The notes under the pieces: generated by a model | Database searches by the model: none | What the model saw: only the letters and a program-made list of their open reading frames with translations | Told to the model about the DNA's origin: nothing | Program-made: the position numbers and the translations under genes | Part shown: positions 1 through 8,928 of the stretch, piece by piece | Position numbering within the stretch: position 1 is the stretch's first letter | How the letters are laid out: each line of letters opens with the position of its first letter | DNA from: RGIG995 sp045542115 | GTDB lineage: Bacteria; Bacillota; Clostridia; Oscillospirales; UBA644 | Length of the DNA: 63,230 nucleotides | Assembly (NCBI GenBank): GCA_045542115.1 | Contig: JAZQKK010000036.1 | Span: forward strand, 1 to 63,230 | Direction of reading: 5' to 3'

Positions 1-1126
1 GGCCGATTATGCCGGGGATGAGCACCTGCGAGAAAATTCGCAGACCCTGAAACATTCCCGCGCGGTTTTGTGGGGTGTAGTCCCTTATCATTGCGCCGAA
101 CACCGCCATGCCCGCAAGGTAACCGCTCATCATTAAAAGCGAGCCGACAAAAACCGGTGCGGTGCTCTTAAAGAAATAAAGCACAACGTAGCCGAGCATA
201 ATGCAAAGAAGCGCAGGGGTTACAGACCTTTTAAAGCCCAGCTTATCGTAGACCCTGCCGTAAAGCGCAGTTATTACCGAGGCAATTATGATAGCGGGTG
301 CCATAATGAAAACGTAGTCCTTCATACCCAGCGATACCTCGTAATAAATTATGAGGTAGGGCATAAAAATCTGAATGGAGATGCCAAAGATGGCAAAGGC
401 GCCCAGACACAAATACAAAATTTTGTTTTCCCGAATCACCGAAGGCCGGAACCCGTAAAAAATATTCTTGAAATAATTCTGATTCTCTTCCGTTTTAAGA
501 ATGGGATCTTGTATTAAAAAGATTCCCAAAAGCCCAATCAAAATTACGACTCCGCCGATGATGAGAAAAATCGTCGTCCAACTGCCCGGCTGATTTAAAT
601 CAAAGCCCATAAAACCGCCGAAGACCGCCAAGATGGCGACCAGCGGCATCATTGCGTTGATTCCCTCCGCAGCTCCCCGGTTGCTGTCGTCGGTAACGTC
701 GGTCAGCCAAGCGTTGAAGCAAGCATCGTTTGCCGACGAGCCGAAAAAAGTCATCACACAGTCTAAGATCACCGTTAACGTAACGCCCACCGCAGAGGCC
801 GACGCGGCCATCGGGAACATCACCCCGATAATATCTTCCCGCACCAGGCAGAAGGCAAGAATGGAAATGCCCCACAAAATATAGCCCCCGCAAATAAAGA
901 CCTTTCGTTTTCCCCATTTGTCGGAAAGAGCGCCAATCAGCAGTGTCGTTACCGTAGCCGCCACTGCCGATGCGGAAACCATTAGGGAAATTTCCCCGGC
1001 CGAGGCGTGGAACATCTTGTAAATAAATACGTTGAAATACATATTTTCCACGACCCAGGCGATCTGACCCGTCAGACTGAAAATCGTCAACGCCGCAAAA
1101 AATTTCATTCGGTTGTTTTGTTTCAT
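1..1126 (-). CDS. MFS transporter (partial, C-terminus outside window)
   Basis: About 375 residues are visible; the rest lies beyond the left edge. It is a polytopic membrane protein with regularly spaced hydrophobic segments. The loop GALSDKWGKRK at about residues 65-75, between the second and third segments, matches MFS motif A. A long hydrophilic loop near the middle (around residues 205-230) fits the link between the two six-helix halves. The ATG at 1126 follows a GGGGGAG ribosome binding site and a good SigA promoter. The substrate cannot be read from sequence; the overall look resembles sugar or drug MFS carriers. Confidence 0.85.
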   Translation of the reverse strand, partial: MKQNNRMKFFAALTIFSLTGQIAWVVENMYFNVFIYKMFHASAGEISLMVSASAVAATVTTLLIGALSDKWGKRKVFICGGYILWGISILAFCLVREDIIGVMFPMAASASAVGVTLTVILDCVMTFFGSSANDACFNAWLTDVTDDSNRGAAEGINAMMPLVAILAVFGGFMGFDLNQPGSWTTIFLIIGGVVILIGLLGIFLIQDPILKTEENQNYFKNIFYGFRPSVIRENKILYLCLGAFAIFGISIQIFMPYLIIYYEVSLGMKDYVFIMAPAIIIASVITALYGRVYDKLGFKRSVTPALLCIMLGYVVLYFFKSTAPVFVGSLLMMSGYLAGMAVFGAMIRDYTPQNRAGMFQGLRIFSQVLIPGIIG

Positions 1127-1154
1127 CAAACTCCCCCAACGTTGTTTTTCTTTC

Positions 1155-1183
1155 AGTATACCATATCTTTGTGAAAATAGCAA
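1155..1183 (-). promoter_or_regulatory. SigA promoter of the MFS gene
   Basis: On the minus strand, TTGCTA (1178-1183) and TATACT (1155-1160) are separated by 17 bases, about 30 bases upstream of the MFS start. Confidence 0.7.
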
Positions 1184-1207
1184 GAACCTTTTGTATTGTT
1201 CGTTCTC

Positions 1208-1237
1208 TTGACAAAATCCAACTTGCTGTGATATAAT
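1208..1237 (+). promoter_or_regulatory. SigA promoter of the 2-hydroxyacid dehydrogenase gene
   Basis: TTGACA (1208-1213), an 18-base spacer and TATAAT (1232-1237) precede the start at 1267. Confidence 0.8.
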
Positions 1238-1266
1238 AACGGTAAGAAAAAAATCAGAGGTGTTTT

Positions 1267-2211
1267 ATGAAGATTGCAATTCTCGATGCCGCCACACTGG
1301 GGGAAGATATTAACCTGGAACCGATTCGCAACGTGGGACAGACCTTGGAATATCTCACCACGCCCCCGGAAGAGGTCTTTCAACGCCTCGAAAATGCAGA
1401 CGTAGCGGTGGTGAACAAGGTAAAATTAAACGCTGGAAATTTAGCGGGGACTTCGGTGAAACTGATTTGTGTCGCCGCAACCGGGTATGATAATATTGAT
1501 ACGGAGTTCTGCAAAGCCAACGGGATAGCCCTGTGCAACGTCCCCGGTTATTCCACCGACAACGTGGCTCAATTGACGCTGGCAATGGCGCTTTCTTTGG
1601 TAACACACTTACCGGAATACAACGAATACGTGTCCTGCGGTGCCTATTCCGCGTCCGGCGTTGCAAACAAATTGACGCCTGTCTATCACGAGATTTCGTC
1701 GATGACCTGGGGGGTTGTCGGCGGGGGCGGAATTGGTGGAAAGGTCGCGCAGGTGGCGGAAGCGATGGGCTGCAAGGTCCTGATGTGCCGACAAAAACCT
1801 GACGACCGGTACGAGCAGGTTTCCATTGACGAGTTGTGCCGGCGGGCAGATATCATCTCTCTGCACGTTCCTTTAAACGATTCTACCCGAGGAATGATTT
1901 CCCGGGAACGAATCGGAACAATGAAGAAAAATGTGATTGTTATCAATGTGGCGCGGGGTGCCGTAACTGACGAGGAAGCCTTGACGGTTGCCATCGAAAA
2001 CAATCAAATTGCCGGCCTCGGCGTAGACGTGTATTCTGTGGAGCCTTTCCCGCAAAATCATCCCTTTACCCGTATTTTAGGGCGGAGCAACGTATGTTTC
2101 ACTCCGCATATGGCCTGGGGAAGTAACGAAGCCCGGAATCGGTGTGTCCGTGAAATGGCAGAAAATATGAAGACCTTTTTTGCCGGCGGCGTGCGAAACC
2201 GCATTGTTTAA
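1267..2211 (+). CDS. D-2-hydroxyacid dehydrogenase (NAD-dependent)
   Basis: A 314-residue cytoplasmic oxidoreductase of the D-isomer-specific 2-hydroxyacid dehydrogenase family, which interconverts 2-keto acids and D-2-hydroxy acids with NAD(P). The Rossmann glycine loop GGGGIGG is at residues 152-158. The family catalytic triad is present: Arg230 (in NVARG), Glu259 (in DVYSVEP) and His281 (in TPHMAWGS). The ATG follows AGAGGTG. It is monocistronic with its own promoter. The substrate (glycerate, hydroxypyruvate or lactate type) cannot be told from sequence alone. Confidence 0.9.
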   Translation: MKIAILDAATLGEDINLEPIRNVGQTLEYLTTPPEEVFQRLENADVAVVNKVKLNAGNLAGTSVKLICVAATGYDNIDTEFCKANGIALCNVPGYSTDNVAQLTLAMALSLVTHLPEYNEYVSCGAYSASGVANKLTPVYHEISSMTWGVVGGGGIGGKVAQVAEAMGCKVLMCRQKPDDRYEQVSIDELCRRADIISLHVPLNDSTRGMISRERIGTMKKNVIVINVARGAVTDEEALTVAIENNQIAGLGVDVYSVEPFPQNHPFTRILGRSNVCFTPHMAWGSNEARNRCVREMAENMKTFFAGGVRNRIV

Positions 2212-2253
2212 CGGAAAATTTGAATCTTTTGACGAAAAAGTACGATTTGCCCC

Positions 2254-2282
2254 TTGACGAATGAAACAAATCGTGCTATAAT
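2254..2282 (+). promoter_or_regulatory. SigA promoter of the ferredoxin gene
   Basis: TTGACG (2254-2259), a 17-base spacer and TATAAT (2277-2282). Confidence 0.8.
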
Positions 2283-2336
2283 ATATCCATAATGAGTATC
2301 GGATACGATACCCCAACTTTTAAGGAGGTACATATT

Positions 2337-2510
2337 ATGGCTTATCAGATTTCTGATGAATGCATCGCTTGCGGTGCTTGCGTAGGCGAATGCCCTGTCG
2401 GCGCTATCTCTGAGAAGGACGGCAAGTTCGTCATCTCTGCTGACGAATGCATCGACTGCGGTGCTTGCGGTGGCGTTTGCCCCGTTGGTGCTCCCAATCC
2501 TGCGGAATAA
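2337..2510 (+). CDS. 2[4Fe-4S] ferredoxin
   Basis: A 57-residue clostridial-type ferredoxin that carries low-potential electrons in the cytoplasm. It has two CxxCxxCxxxCP motifs (CIACGACVGECP and CIDCGACGGVCP), so eight cysteines for two cubane clusters. The ATG at 2337 directly follows AAGGAGG; an in-frame ATG at 2292 would add 15 residues unlike any ferredoxin and lies almost on the predicted transcription start. It is a single-gene unit with its own strong promoter and terminator, consistent with abundant expression. Confidence 0.96.
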   Translation: MAYQISDECIACGACVGECPVGAISEKDGKFVISADECIDCGACGGVCPVGAPNPAE

Positions 2511-2520
2511 TCAGCGAACG

Positions 2521-2566
2521 AATGCATAATGAGAACCCGTGCGGAACTCATTATGCATTTTTTTAT
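2521..2566 (+). terminator. Rho-independent terminator after ferredoxin
   Basis: A 13-bp stem (2521-2533 with 2547-2559) is followed by a run of T. Confidence 0.85.
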
Positions 2567-2586
2567 CTTTTTTCGGGAGAAATCAA

Positions 2587-3291
2587 ATGATTCGTCTTGA
2601 CGACCTGTTTGTCCACGGCTGGAAGATTTATCAAGATACCGACGGTTTTTGCTTCGGAACCGATGCCATTCTTCTTTCGTCTTTTGCGGCAGAAAAGAAA
2701 TTTGAGACGGCCGTTGACCTTTGTTGCGGTACGGGAATTGTACCCCTTCTTTTGGCGGCAAACGTCTGTGCCCGGGAGGTCCACGGGGTGGATATTTCCC
2801 CTCATTGCATTGACCTTGCCCAAAAATCGGTGGAAGTGAATCGCCTGGAAACGGTGTTTTTTCACTGTGAAGATTTGAAACGGACCGCTCTTCCTGCCGG
2901 TCGATTTGATTTAGTTACCGCCAACCCGCCCTACTTTCTTCCTGGAACCGGAAAGAAGGCAAAAGCATCGGTGGAATCTTCCCGAAGGGAAGAAGATTGT
3001 ACCTTTTCCGATGTGGTTACTGCCGCCTCCCGGTTGCTCCGTTTTGGGGGACGGTTTTGTTTTGTGTTTAAGCCGGAACGTCTTGCGGAAGCGATGGCGC
3101 AATGTTCCGTGGCAGGAATCGAACCTAAGGTTTTGCGGCTGATTTACCCGCGACAGGACCGGGCGCCGGAGTTGTTTTTGATGGAATGTAAGAAAGGAGC
3201 GTCGCCCGGATTAAAGTGCGAACCGCCCTTTGTGTTATATGATTCGGACGGCGAAGAAACGTTGCAATTTCAAGCTGTACACCGTTATTAA
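2587..3291 (+). CDS. TrmN6-like N6-adenine methyltransferase (tRNA1(Val) A37 type)
   Basis: A 234-residue class I SAM-dependent methyltransferase. Motif I is DLCCGTGIVPLLLA and the catalytic NPPY motif of N6-adenine methyltransferases is present as NPPYFLPG. The closest named group is TrmN6/YfiC, which methylates A37 of tRNA1(Val). The ATG at 2587 follows GGGAGA; an in-frame upstream ATG at 2539 sits inside the ferredoxin terminator and is rejected. It lies 15 bases upstream of rsmI, forming an RNA-modification pair, an arrangement also seen in Bacillus-type genomes. Confidence 0.85.
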   Translation: MIRLDDLFVHGWKIYQDTDGFCFGTDAILLSSFAAEKKFETAVDLCCGTGIVPLLLAANVCAREVHGVDISPHCIDLAQKSVEVNRLETVFFHCEDLKRTALPAGRFDLVTANPPYFLPGTGKKAKASVESSRREEDCTFSDVVTAASRLLRFGGRFCFVFKPERLAEAMAQCSVAGIEPKVLRLIYPRQDRAPELFLMECKKGASPGLKCEPPFVLYDSDGEETLQFQAVHRY

Positions 3292-3306
3292 AAGGAGTTT
3301 TTTTCA

Positions 3307-4140
3307 ATGGAACAGGTTTCCCTGTGGCTGGTGGCCACTCCCATCGGAAACCGGGGTGATTTTTCCCCCCGGGCTTTGGAAGTGTTGGAGCAAGTGGATT
3401 TTATTGCCGCCGAAGATACCCGTAATTCCGGAACGCTCCTTTCGTCTTTCGGAATTAAAAAACCGATGATAAGTTATTTTGACCATAACCGCAAAGCCCA
3501 CGGAGAAAAAATTCTCGCTCGGCTGAAAGCAGGGGAGACCTGTGCTTTGGTGACCGATGCCGGAATGCCCGCCGTTTCCGATCCGGGAGAAGACCTGGTT
3601 TCCGATTGCATCGACGCCGGGCTCCGGGTCAGCGCCGTTCCCGGTCCCTGTGCCTTTGTGACGGCCCTCGCAATGTCCGGCCTTCCCTCCCGCAGATTTA
3701 CCTTTGAAGGGTTTTTGCCTTCAGTAAAAAAGGAGAAAAAGGCCTTGTTTGATGCCTTGAAGACCGAAGAGCGAACAATGATTTTTTACGAGGCACCCCA
3801 TCGTTTGAAGGAAACGTTGCAAGAATTTGCGGAAGTATTCGGCGAAGACCGGCGAATCGCTTGTGTTCGGGAGATTACCAAGATTTATGAAGAATGTCTC
3901 CGTTCTACGATTGCGCAGGCGATTGCCCGATACGAAACGGTTGACCCTCGAGGCGAATTTGTTTTGGTGGTCCAAGGAGCCTCTCCCGAAGCGGCAGTCC
4001 CTCCCGACGAGGAACAGATTCTCTCCCTGTGGCGGGAAAAGGAAGGAGACGGAATGGGGAAATCCGCCGCCGCAAAAGCAATCGCAAAAGAATACGGTCT
4101 TTCCAAACAGGAAGTTTACGATTTGATTAAGGAGTTATGA
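3307..4140 (+). CDS. rsmI: 16S rRNA (cytidine(1402)-2'-O)-methyltransferase
   Basis: A 277-residue tetrapyrrole-methylase-fold protein, the expected RsmI length. The N-terminal signature WLVATPIGNRGDFSPRAL is diagnostic, followed by AAEDTRNSGTLLSSFGI and the VTDAGMPAVSDPG loop. It 2'-O-methylates C1402 in the decoding centre of the 30S subunit. It follows the TrmN6-like gene closely and its stop lies beside the luxS start, so the three are probably cotranscribed. Confidence 0.95.
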   Translation: MEQVSLWLVATPIGNRGDFSPRALEVLEQVDFIAAEDTRNSGTLLSSFGIKKPMISYFDHNRKAHGEKILARLKAGETCALVTDAGMPAVSDPGEDLVSDCIDAGLRVSAVPGPCAFVTALAMSGLPSRRFTFEGFLPSVKKEKKALFDALKTEERTMIFYEAPHRLKETLQEFAEVFGEDRRIACVREITKIYEECLRSTIAQAIARYETVDPRGEFVLVVQGASPEAAVPPDEEQILSLWREKEGDGMGKSAAAKAIAKEYGLSKQEVYDLIKEL

Positions 4141-4142
4141 AG

Positions 4143-4592
4143 ATGGAAACGATTGCAAGTTTTGAAGTTGATCATACCGTGTTAACACCGGGAATCTATC
4201 TTTCCCGGGTGGATCACGGCGTTCGGACCTACGATATTCGGGTGACCCATCCCAACCGGGAGTTTCTCCCGAACCCCGCAATGCATACCATCGAGCATTT
4301 ATTTGCCGTCCACGCCCGTAACGGTGCTTTGGGGGATAAGATTATTTATTTCGGACCGATGGGATGCCGCACGGGATTCTATCTTCTGATGATTCACAAT
4401 ACTGACGCGGAAGCGGTGGAGCTGATTCGCCAGACCTTCGCATTTATCGCAAATTATCAGGGAGACGTTCCTGGTACCGCAGAGAAAGAGTGCGGAAATT
4501 TCCGGGAGCACGACCTTGACGGTGCCAAGGCCATTGCCGCCCGTTACTGCGACGTGATTTGCGATTGGACGGAAGACAAAATTTCTTATTGA
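4143..4592 (+). CDS. luxS: S-ribosylhomocysteine lyase (AI-2 synthase)
   Basis: Cleaves S-ribosylhomocysteine to homocysteine and DPD, the AI-2 precursor, in the activated methyl cycle. It has 149 residues. Metal ligands are His48 and His52 (HTIEH) and Cys117 (KECGNF); the catalytic Cys75 lies in FGPMGCRTG. Start choice: GGAG at 4131-4134 is 8 bases from the ATG at 4143 but only 2 bases from the ATG at 4137 that overlaps the rsmI stop, so 4143 is preferred. No adjacent mtnN/pfs gene is present, so it probably rides on the rsmI transcript. Confidence 0.96.
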   Translation: METIASFEVDHTVLTPGIYLSRVDHGVRTYDIRVTHPNREFLPNPAMHTIEHLFAVHARNGALGDKIIYFGPMGCRTGFYLLMIHNTDAEAVELIRQTFAFIANYQGDVPGTAEKECGNFREHDLDGAKAIAARYCDVICDWTEDKISY

Positions 4593-4620
4593 CAATTCTG
4601 TAAATTTAATCGTACATTTC

Positions 4621-4673
4621 GGGGAATTTTCGCCTTCTTTTTCACAAAGGTGGAAATTCCCCTTGCTTTTTTT
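4621..4673 (+). terminator. Terminator of luxS, overlapping the next promoter
   Basis: A perfect 9-bp stem GGGGAATTT (4621-4629) with AAATTCCCC (4654-4662) is followed by TTGCTTTTTTT. The T-rich tail contains the -35 box of the next gene. Confidence 0.7.
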
Positions 4674-4691
4674 ACCTTTTTAATATATAAT
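4663..4691 (+). promoter_or_regulatory. SigA promoter of the M23 peptidase gene
   Basis: TTGCTT (4663-4668), a 17-base spacer and TATAAT (4686-4691). Confidence 0.65.
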
Positions 4692-4770
4692 ATAAAAGAT
4701 AATACTATATACCACGTTCGTCGGCCGATTGCCGGCAATGTTTTTCGGTTTATTTTTTCAAGGAGGGAGT

Positions 4771-6333
4771 ATGTCGAAACGAACCGACCGTCGTTTTTCG
4801 TTATTCCGACCCGTTCGCCGTTTACGGAAACGGTATTACGCCCTTCGTCGGCGAAAGATGCGCAAGCATCACGAAAAGTTCCGTCATATGACGGTTCGCA
4901 ACACGTCTGCCTGGTATCGCATTCTCTTGTTGTTCCGAAAAGGGTTTCACTATGTAAATACTTCGATATCTGCCGTTTTTTCCTTTTTGTCTCCCGTAAT
5001 TTTCCCTTTGATGGGCGTGGGATTGATTTTCCTTTGTCTGTGGTTCTTTTCCCAATATTCCGTGGGGCTTGCCGTAGGAGTAGGGGATGACGTTGTGGGA
5101 TACGTTCGGGACTCTTCCCAATACAGTGCCATCAGTGACCGTGTTGAGACGCGGGTCAAGCAGGAAAGCCTTGCTTCTACGGGAAAAGAAACCTATTTGG
5201 TGGAAGCGTTTCCCACGTTACGATATGCCATTGTGAAAAACGACGAGTTTACCCGGGAACAAGATTTGTTTGCTTCTTTGTATACGATGGCTTCCGAATA
5301 TACGCGTCGTTCTTACGGTCTGTTTGTGGACGGAGCGTTAGTTGCCACCAGCAAAGACCGTTCGGTACTTGATTCGGTGTTGCAGCAGATTTTGGGATAT
5401 TACGTGATGAATCCGGAGGAAGATAATCTGGAAATCATCAATTACGTGGAAGTAATAAAAGGCGAATACGCCGCCTCGTATGATTTAGGGTATGCCCGGA
5501 TATTGGATTTGTTTAAAACCGGACCGGAATTAAAAACCTATACGGTGGTAAAAGGGGATACCCTCGCATCCCTGTCGGAAAAATCCGGAATCAGTGTTCC
5601 GGTCCTGCGCATTCTCAATGGAATCCCCGTGGGAAGAGACGTTTATGCCGGTCAGACTCTTTTGTATGGGAAACCGTATCTCCAATTGACGGTGAAAAAT
5701 ACGATGACCGTCACATCTGCGGAAACCGTTCCCTTTGAGACGGAATATACCTATTCCTCCGATTATTTTGAGGGAACGAAAAAAGTCCTTTCCACCGGCT
5801 CCGAAGGAATTTACGAGGTCGTTTCCAATAACGTCTACGTTAACGGACAGGCTTCTTCTACGGTGGAAGTTTCCCGGACTAAGATTAAAGAACCCGTGGT
5901 TCAGAAGGTTCTGATTGGGACGAAGCCCATTGCACCTTCCGGAAAGTTTATTTTCCCGTTGAAGAAGTTTCACTATATCTCTTCCGGGTTCGGTTGGCGT
6001 TGGTTACGGGGACAGAGAAGTTTTCATAATGCGATTGATATCTCTGCTTCCCACGGAACGCCCATCTACGCAGCGGATGCCGGAACGGTTCTCGTCGCCG
6101 GCTGGGACCGTTATTTGGGATGGCACGTGCAGATTGACCACGGAAACGGTATCATCTCCATTTACGGTCACGCGTCATCTCTTGCCAAAGGTATGTACGC
6201 CGGGAAGAAAGTCTATCAGGGTGAAGTGATTGCCTACGTGGGGAGCACCGGAAACAGCACCGGGAACCACCTTCATTTTTCCCTGTACCATAAGTCATCT
6301 AAGCAATATCTTGACCCGCAGAAATATCTGTAA
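4771..6333 (+). CDS. Membrane-anchored LysM-G5-M23 peptidoglycan endopeptidase
   Basis: A 520-residue cell-wall protein. A very basic cytoplasmic tail of about 60 residues precedes one membrane segment (about 65-95), so it is a type II anchored protein rather than a cleaved one. Outside the membrane come a LysM domain (about 255-303, opening TYTVVKGDTLASLSEKSG), a G5 domain (about 303-385) and a C-terminal M23/LytM domain with the metal-binding HNAID and HLHF motifs. It probably cleaves peptide cross-links during growth or sporulation. ATG 4771 follows AAGGAGGGAGT. It precedes murA by 27 bases, so it probably shares a transcript with the murein precursor gene. Confidence 0.92.
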   Translation: MSKRTDRRFSLFRPVRRLRKRYYALRRRKMRKHHEKFRHMTVRNTSAWYRILLLFRKGFHYVNTSISAVFSFLSPVIFPLMGVGLIFLCLWFFSQYSVGLAVGVGDDVVGYVRDSSQYSAISDRVETRVKQESLASTGKETYLVEAFPTLRYAIVKNDEFTREQDLFASLYTMASEYTRRSYGLFVDGALVATSKDRSVLDSVLQQILGYYVMNPEEDNLEIINYVEVIKGEYAASYDLGYARILDLFKTGPELKTYTVVKGDTLASLSEKSGISVPVLRILNGIPVGRDVYAGQTLLYGKPYLQLTVKNTMTVTSAETVPFETEYTYSSDYFEGTKKVLSTGSEGIYEVVSNNVYVNGQASSTVEVSRTKIKEPVVQKVLIGTKPIAPSGKFIFPLKKFHYISSGFGWRWLRGQRSFHNAIDISASHGTPIYAADAGTVLVAGWDRYLGWHVQIDHGNGIISIYGHASSLAKGMYAGKKVYQGEVIAYVGSTGNSTGNHLHFSLYHKSSKQYLDPQKYL

Positions 6334-6360
6334 TCTACTATAAATTTTGAGGTGTTCATT

Positions 6361-7653
6361 TTGGAAAAATTCGTCATTCACGGAGGACGCCCCTTAGAGG
6401 GGGTTATCACGGTCAGCGGCAGTAAAAATTCCGCCGTAGGAATCATTCCCGCCACCGTGTTGGTTAAGGGACCTTGTATTTTGGACAACGTTCCCGAAAT
6501 CAGCGACGTATTCCTCTTGTTTGAAATTCTCCGTTCCTTCGGGGCAGAAGTGACCCGATTGGAGAAGTCCACCTATCGAATTGATTGTTCTTCCATCACC
6601 GGTCCCGTGATTGCCGACCAGGATGCAGTCCGGAAGATGCGAGCTTCGTATTATCTTATCGGGGCACTTTTGGGGCGCTTCGGTCGGGCAAAGGTCGGCC
6701 TGCCCGGGGGATGCGATTTCGGGTCCCGTCCCATCGACCAACATATCAAGGGTTTTGAATCTTTGGGGGCGACCGTTGTGGTAGACCCGGAAAGTCGGAA
6801 CGTTGTTGCCGAATCCGACGGTTTGAATCCCGCTTCCATTTATTTTGATATCGTCAGCGTCGGTGCTACGGTCAACGTAATGCTTGCCGCGGTCGGGGTT
6901 CCCGGAAAGGTGACCATTGAAAACGCCGCAAAAGAACCTCACGTAGTAGACATCGCCAACTTCCTCAACGCGATGGGAGCGGATATCAAGGGTGCCGGAA
7001 CCAACGTAATTCGCATCAACGGCGGAAAAGAGTTGAAGGGCGGCCGGTATGAAATTGTTCCCGACCAGATTGAAGCCGGAACCTATATGGTCGCCGCCGC
7101 TGTGGCCGGTGGCCGGGTGGAAGTACAGAACGTAATTCCCAAGCATATGGAATCCATTTCCGCAAAGTTGGAAGAAGCCGGGGTCGGAATCGAAGAATTG
7201 GACGATTCTATCATCGTTACCCGTCTTGGGCGTCCTGAACGTATCAATATTAAGACACAGCCATATCCCGGATTTCCCACGGATATGCAGCCGCAATTTG
7301 CAACGATGCTCACCACCGCCCAAGGGGCGTCGGTGATTACCGAAGGTGTTTATGACCAACGGTTTCGTTATGCCGCTGAATTGCGGAAAATGGGAGCAAA
7401 AATTGAAGTGGACGGGAATGTCTGTGTGATTGACGGAGTGGAGCGGTTGCACGGGGCTTCGGTACGGGCTTGTGACCTGAGAGCCGGCGTTTCGATGGTA
7501 ATTGCCGGGCTTGGAGCCGAAGGTGTGACGGAAGTGTATGATATCCGCCACATTGAACGGGGATATGAAGGTTTGGTGGAAAAACTCCGTTCTTTGGGTG
7601 CAGAGATTGAAAAAGTAGACGACGGCGTTGCCGATTCGGAGAACTCGCTGTGA
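6361..7653 (+). CDS. murA: UDP-N-acetylglucosamine 1-carboxyvinyltransferase
   Basis: First committed step of peptidoglycan synthesis: transfers enolpyruvate from PEP to UDP-GlcNAc. It has 430 residues and two EPSP-synthase-like halves. The catalytic, fosfomycin-targeted Cys118 is in LPGGCDFGSRPID; the substrate-binding SGSKNSA loop is at residues 19-25. I chose TTG at 6361 because GAGGTG (6349-6354) is 6 bases upstream; the GTG at 6352 would itself lie within that ribosome binding site. Its stop overlaps the walJ start. Clostridia often carry two murA copies; which paralogue this is cannot be judged from one locus. Confidence 0.95.
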   Translation: MEKFVIHGGRPLEGVITVSGSKNSAVGIIPATVLVKGPCILDNVPEISDVFLLFEILRSFGAEVTRLEKSTYRIDCSSITGPVIADQDAVRKMRASYYLIGALLGRFGRAKVGLPGGCDFGSRPIDQHIKGFESLGATVVVDPESRNVVAESDGLNPASIYFDIVSVGATVNVMLAAVGVPGKVTIENAAKEPHVVDIANFLNAMGADIKGAGTNVIRINGGKELKGGRYEIVPDQIEAGTYMVAAAVAGGRVEVQNVIPKHMESISAKLEEAGVGIEELDDSIIVTRLGRPERINIKTQPYPGFPTDMQPQFATMLTTAQGASVITEGVYDQRFRYAAELRKMGAKIEVDGNVCVIDGVERLHGASVRACDLRAGVSMVIAGLGAEGVTEVYDIRHIERGYEGLVEKLRSLGAEIEKVDDGVADSENSL

Positions 7654-8447
7654 GTCGTATCAAGGTCTGTACCGTTGCCAGCGGAAGCAGTGCAAATTGT
7701 ACATACGTAGAGGTGGACGGCTGCGGTCTTTTGGTGGATGCCGGGGCCGGAATCCGTCGAACCGAAGCAATATTGAACAGCGTTGGTTCTTCCCTCTCTC
7801 AGGTGAAAGGTATCTTTCTTACCCACGAACATTCCGACCATATTTCCGGATTGAAAACCATTACGAAAAAATACCGGATTCCCGTTTTAGCCAACGAAAA
7901 CACGTTGCGGGAAGTTTCGTTTTTGCTTCCCGAGGTGGACAACGATTTGTTTTATCCACTGCCCACGGGAGGAAATGCCAAAAGCGGTTGCTTTTCGGTA
8001 ACGTCGTTCCCTTGTTATCACGATTCTGTGGAGTGCGCCGGCTATGTGATTGATACCGGCATTTGCAAGGTGGGCGTTTGTACCGACCTTGGGCACGTTT
8101 CCGACGAGGTACAGACGGCGTTGAAGGGATGCAAAGCCCTGGTTTTTGAGGCAAATCACGATGTGGATATGCTCCGCAACGGTCCGTATCCCTATCCTCT
8201 CAAACAGCGGATTTCCGGTCCGAACGGCCATTTGTCCAATCAACAATGCGCCGAAGGACTTGTGGATTTTATTCGAAGCGGAACAGAACAGGTCTATCTT
8301 GCTCATTTAAGCAAAGAGAATAACACCGAATCTCTGTGTCTTTGTACCGTGAAAAATATACTACGTCGAGCTGGTATTTCTGCGGAACGGGACGTCCGCC
8401 TTCAAGTAGCTCCCCGAAGCGACCGGTCTGAGGTGTACGAATTATGA
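7650..8447 (+). CDS. walJ: MBL-fold hydrolase, WalJ/YycJ family
   Basis: A 265-residue metallo-beta-lactamase-fold protein with the metal motif THEHSDH at about residues 53-59. WalJ/YycJ proteins are linked to cell-wall homeostasis and coordination of division with DNA replication and are typically found near rlmH, as here. The GTG start overlaps the murA stop by 4 bases and has GGAG 8 bases upstream; the 3' end overlaps rlmH by ATGA, so translation of all three genes is likely coupled. No walRK kinase/regulator pair is adjacent. Confidence 0.88.
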   Translation: MSRIKVCTVASGSSANCTYVEVDGCGLLVDAGAGIRRTEAILNSVGSSLSQVKGIFLTHEHSDHISGLKTITKKYRIPVLANENTLREVSFLLPEVDNDLFYPLPTGGNAKSGCFSVTSFPCYHDSVECAGYVIDTGICKVGVCTDLGHVSDEVQTALKGCKALVFEANHDVDMLRNGPYPYPLKQRISGPNGHLSNQQCAEGLVDFIRSGTEQVYLAHLSKENNTESLCLCTVKNILRRAGISAERDVRLQVAPRSDRSEVYEL

Positions 8448-8878
8448 TGACCGTTAAATTAGTTTGCGTCGGAACCCTGAAAGAAAAATATTGGCGGGAT
8501 GCCTGTGCAGAATATGAAAAGAGGCTGTCCGCCTTCTGCAAGTTTCATTTGGTGGTACTTCCCGAATCCACGTTGCCTCGGGAAAAAGATGCCATCCTGA
8601 AAGAATGTGAAGGGTTTACCGTTGCTCTCTGTGTGGAAGGGAAACCAATGACCTCGGAGGGCTTGGCAGAGAAGATTGCATCCGTATCGCAGTTTTCTTC
8701 CAAGATGACCTTTGTTATCGGTTCTTCTTGCGGTCTTGACCCGGAAGTGAAGCGAAAAGCGGACCTTCAATTGTCTTTTTCTTCTTTCACGTTTCCCCAT
8801 CAGATGATGCGAGTGATTTTGCTGGAACAGGTCTATCGGGCGTTTACGATTCAGCGAAATATGACTTATCACAAATGA
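8444..8878 (+). CDS. rlmH: 23S rRNA (pseudouridine(1915)-N3)-methyltransferase
   Basis: A 144-residue SPOUT methyltransferase that methylates pseudouridine 1915 in helix 69 of 23S rRNA. It is slightly shorter than the usual 155-159 residues but has the family landmarks: the EKYWRDACAEYEKRL segment near the N-terminus, the FVIGSSCGL cofactor knot and the C-terminal LLEQVYRAFTIQRNMTYHK. ATG 8444 overlaps the walJ stop and has GAGGTG 8 bases upstream. Confidence 0.95.
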   Translation: MMTVKLVCVGTLKEKYWRDACAEYEKRLSAFCKFHLVVLPESTLPREKDAILKECEGFTVALCVEGKPMTSEGLAEKIASVSQFSSKMTFVIGSSCGLDPEVKRKADLQLSFSSFTFPHQMMRVILLEQVYRAFTIQRNMTYHK

Positions 8879-8928
8879 AAGTACAATAGAATCGTGCATA
8901 TTATATCCGAAAAGGGAGTTATATTAAA

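Noticed and set aside
6394..7551. 385-codon open frame antisense to murA
   Set aside because: Shadow of murA; low-complexity product and no start signal.
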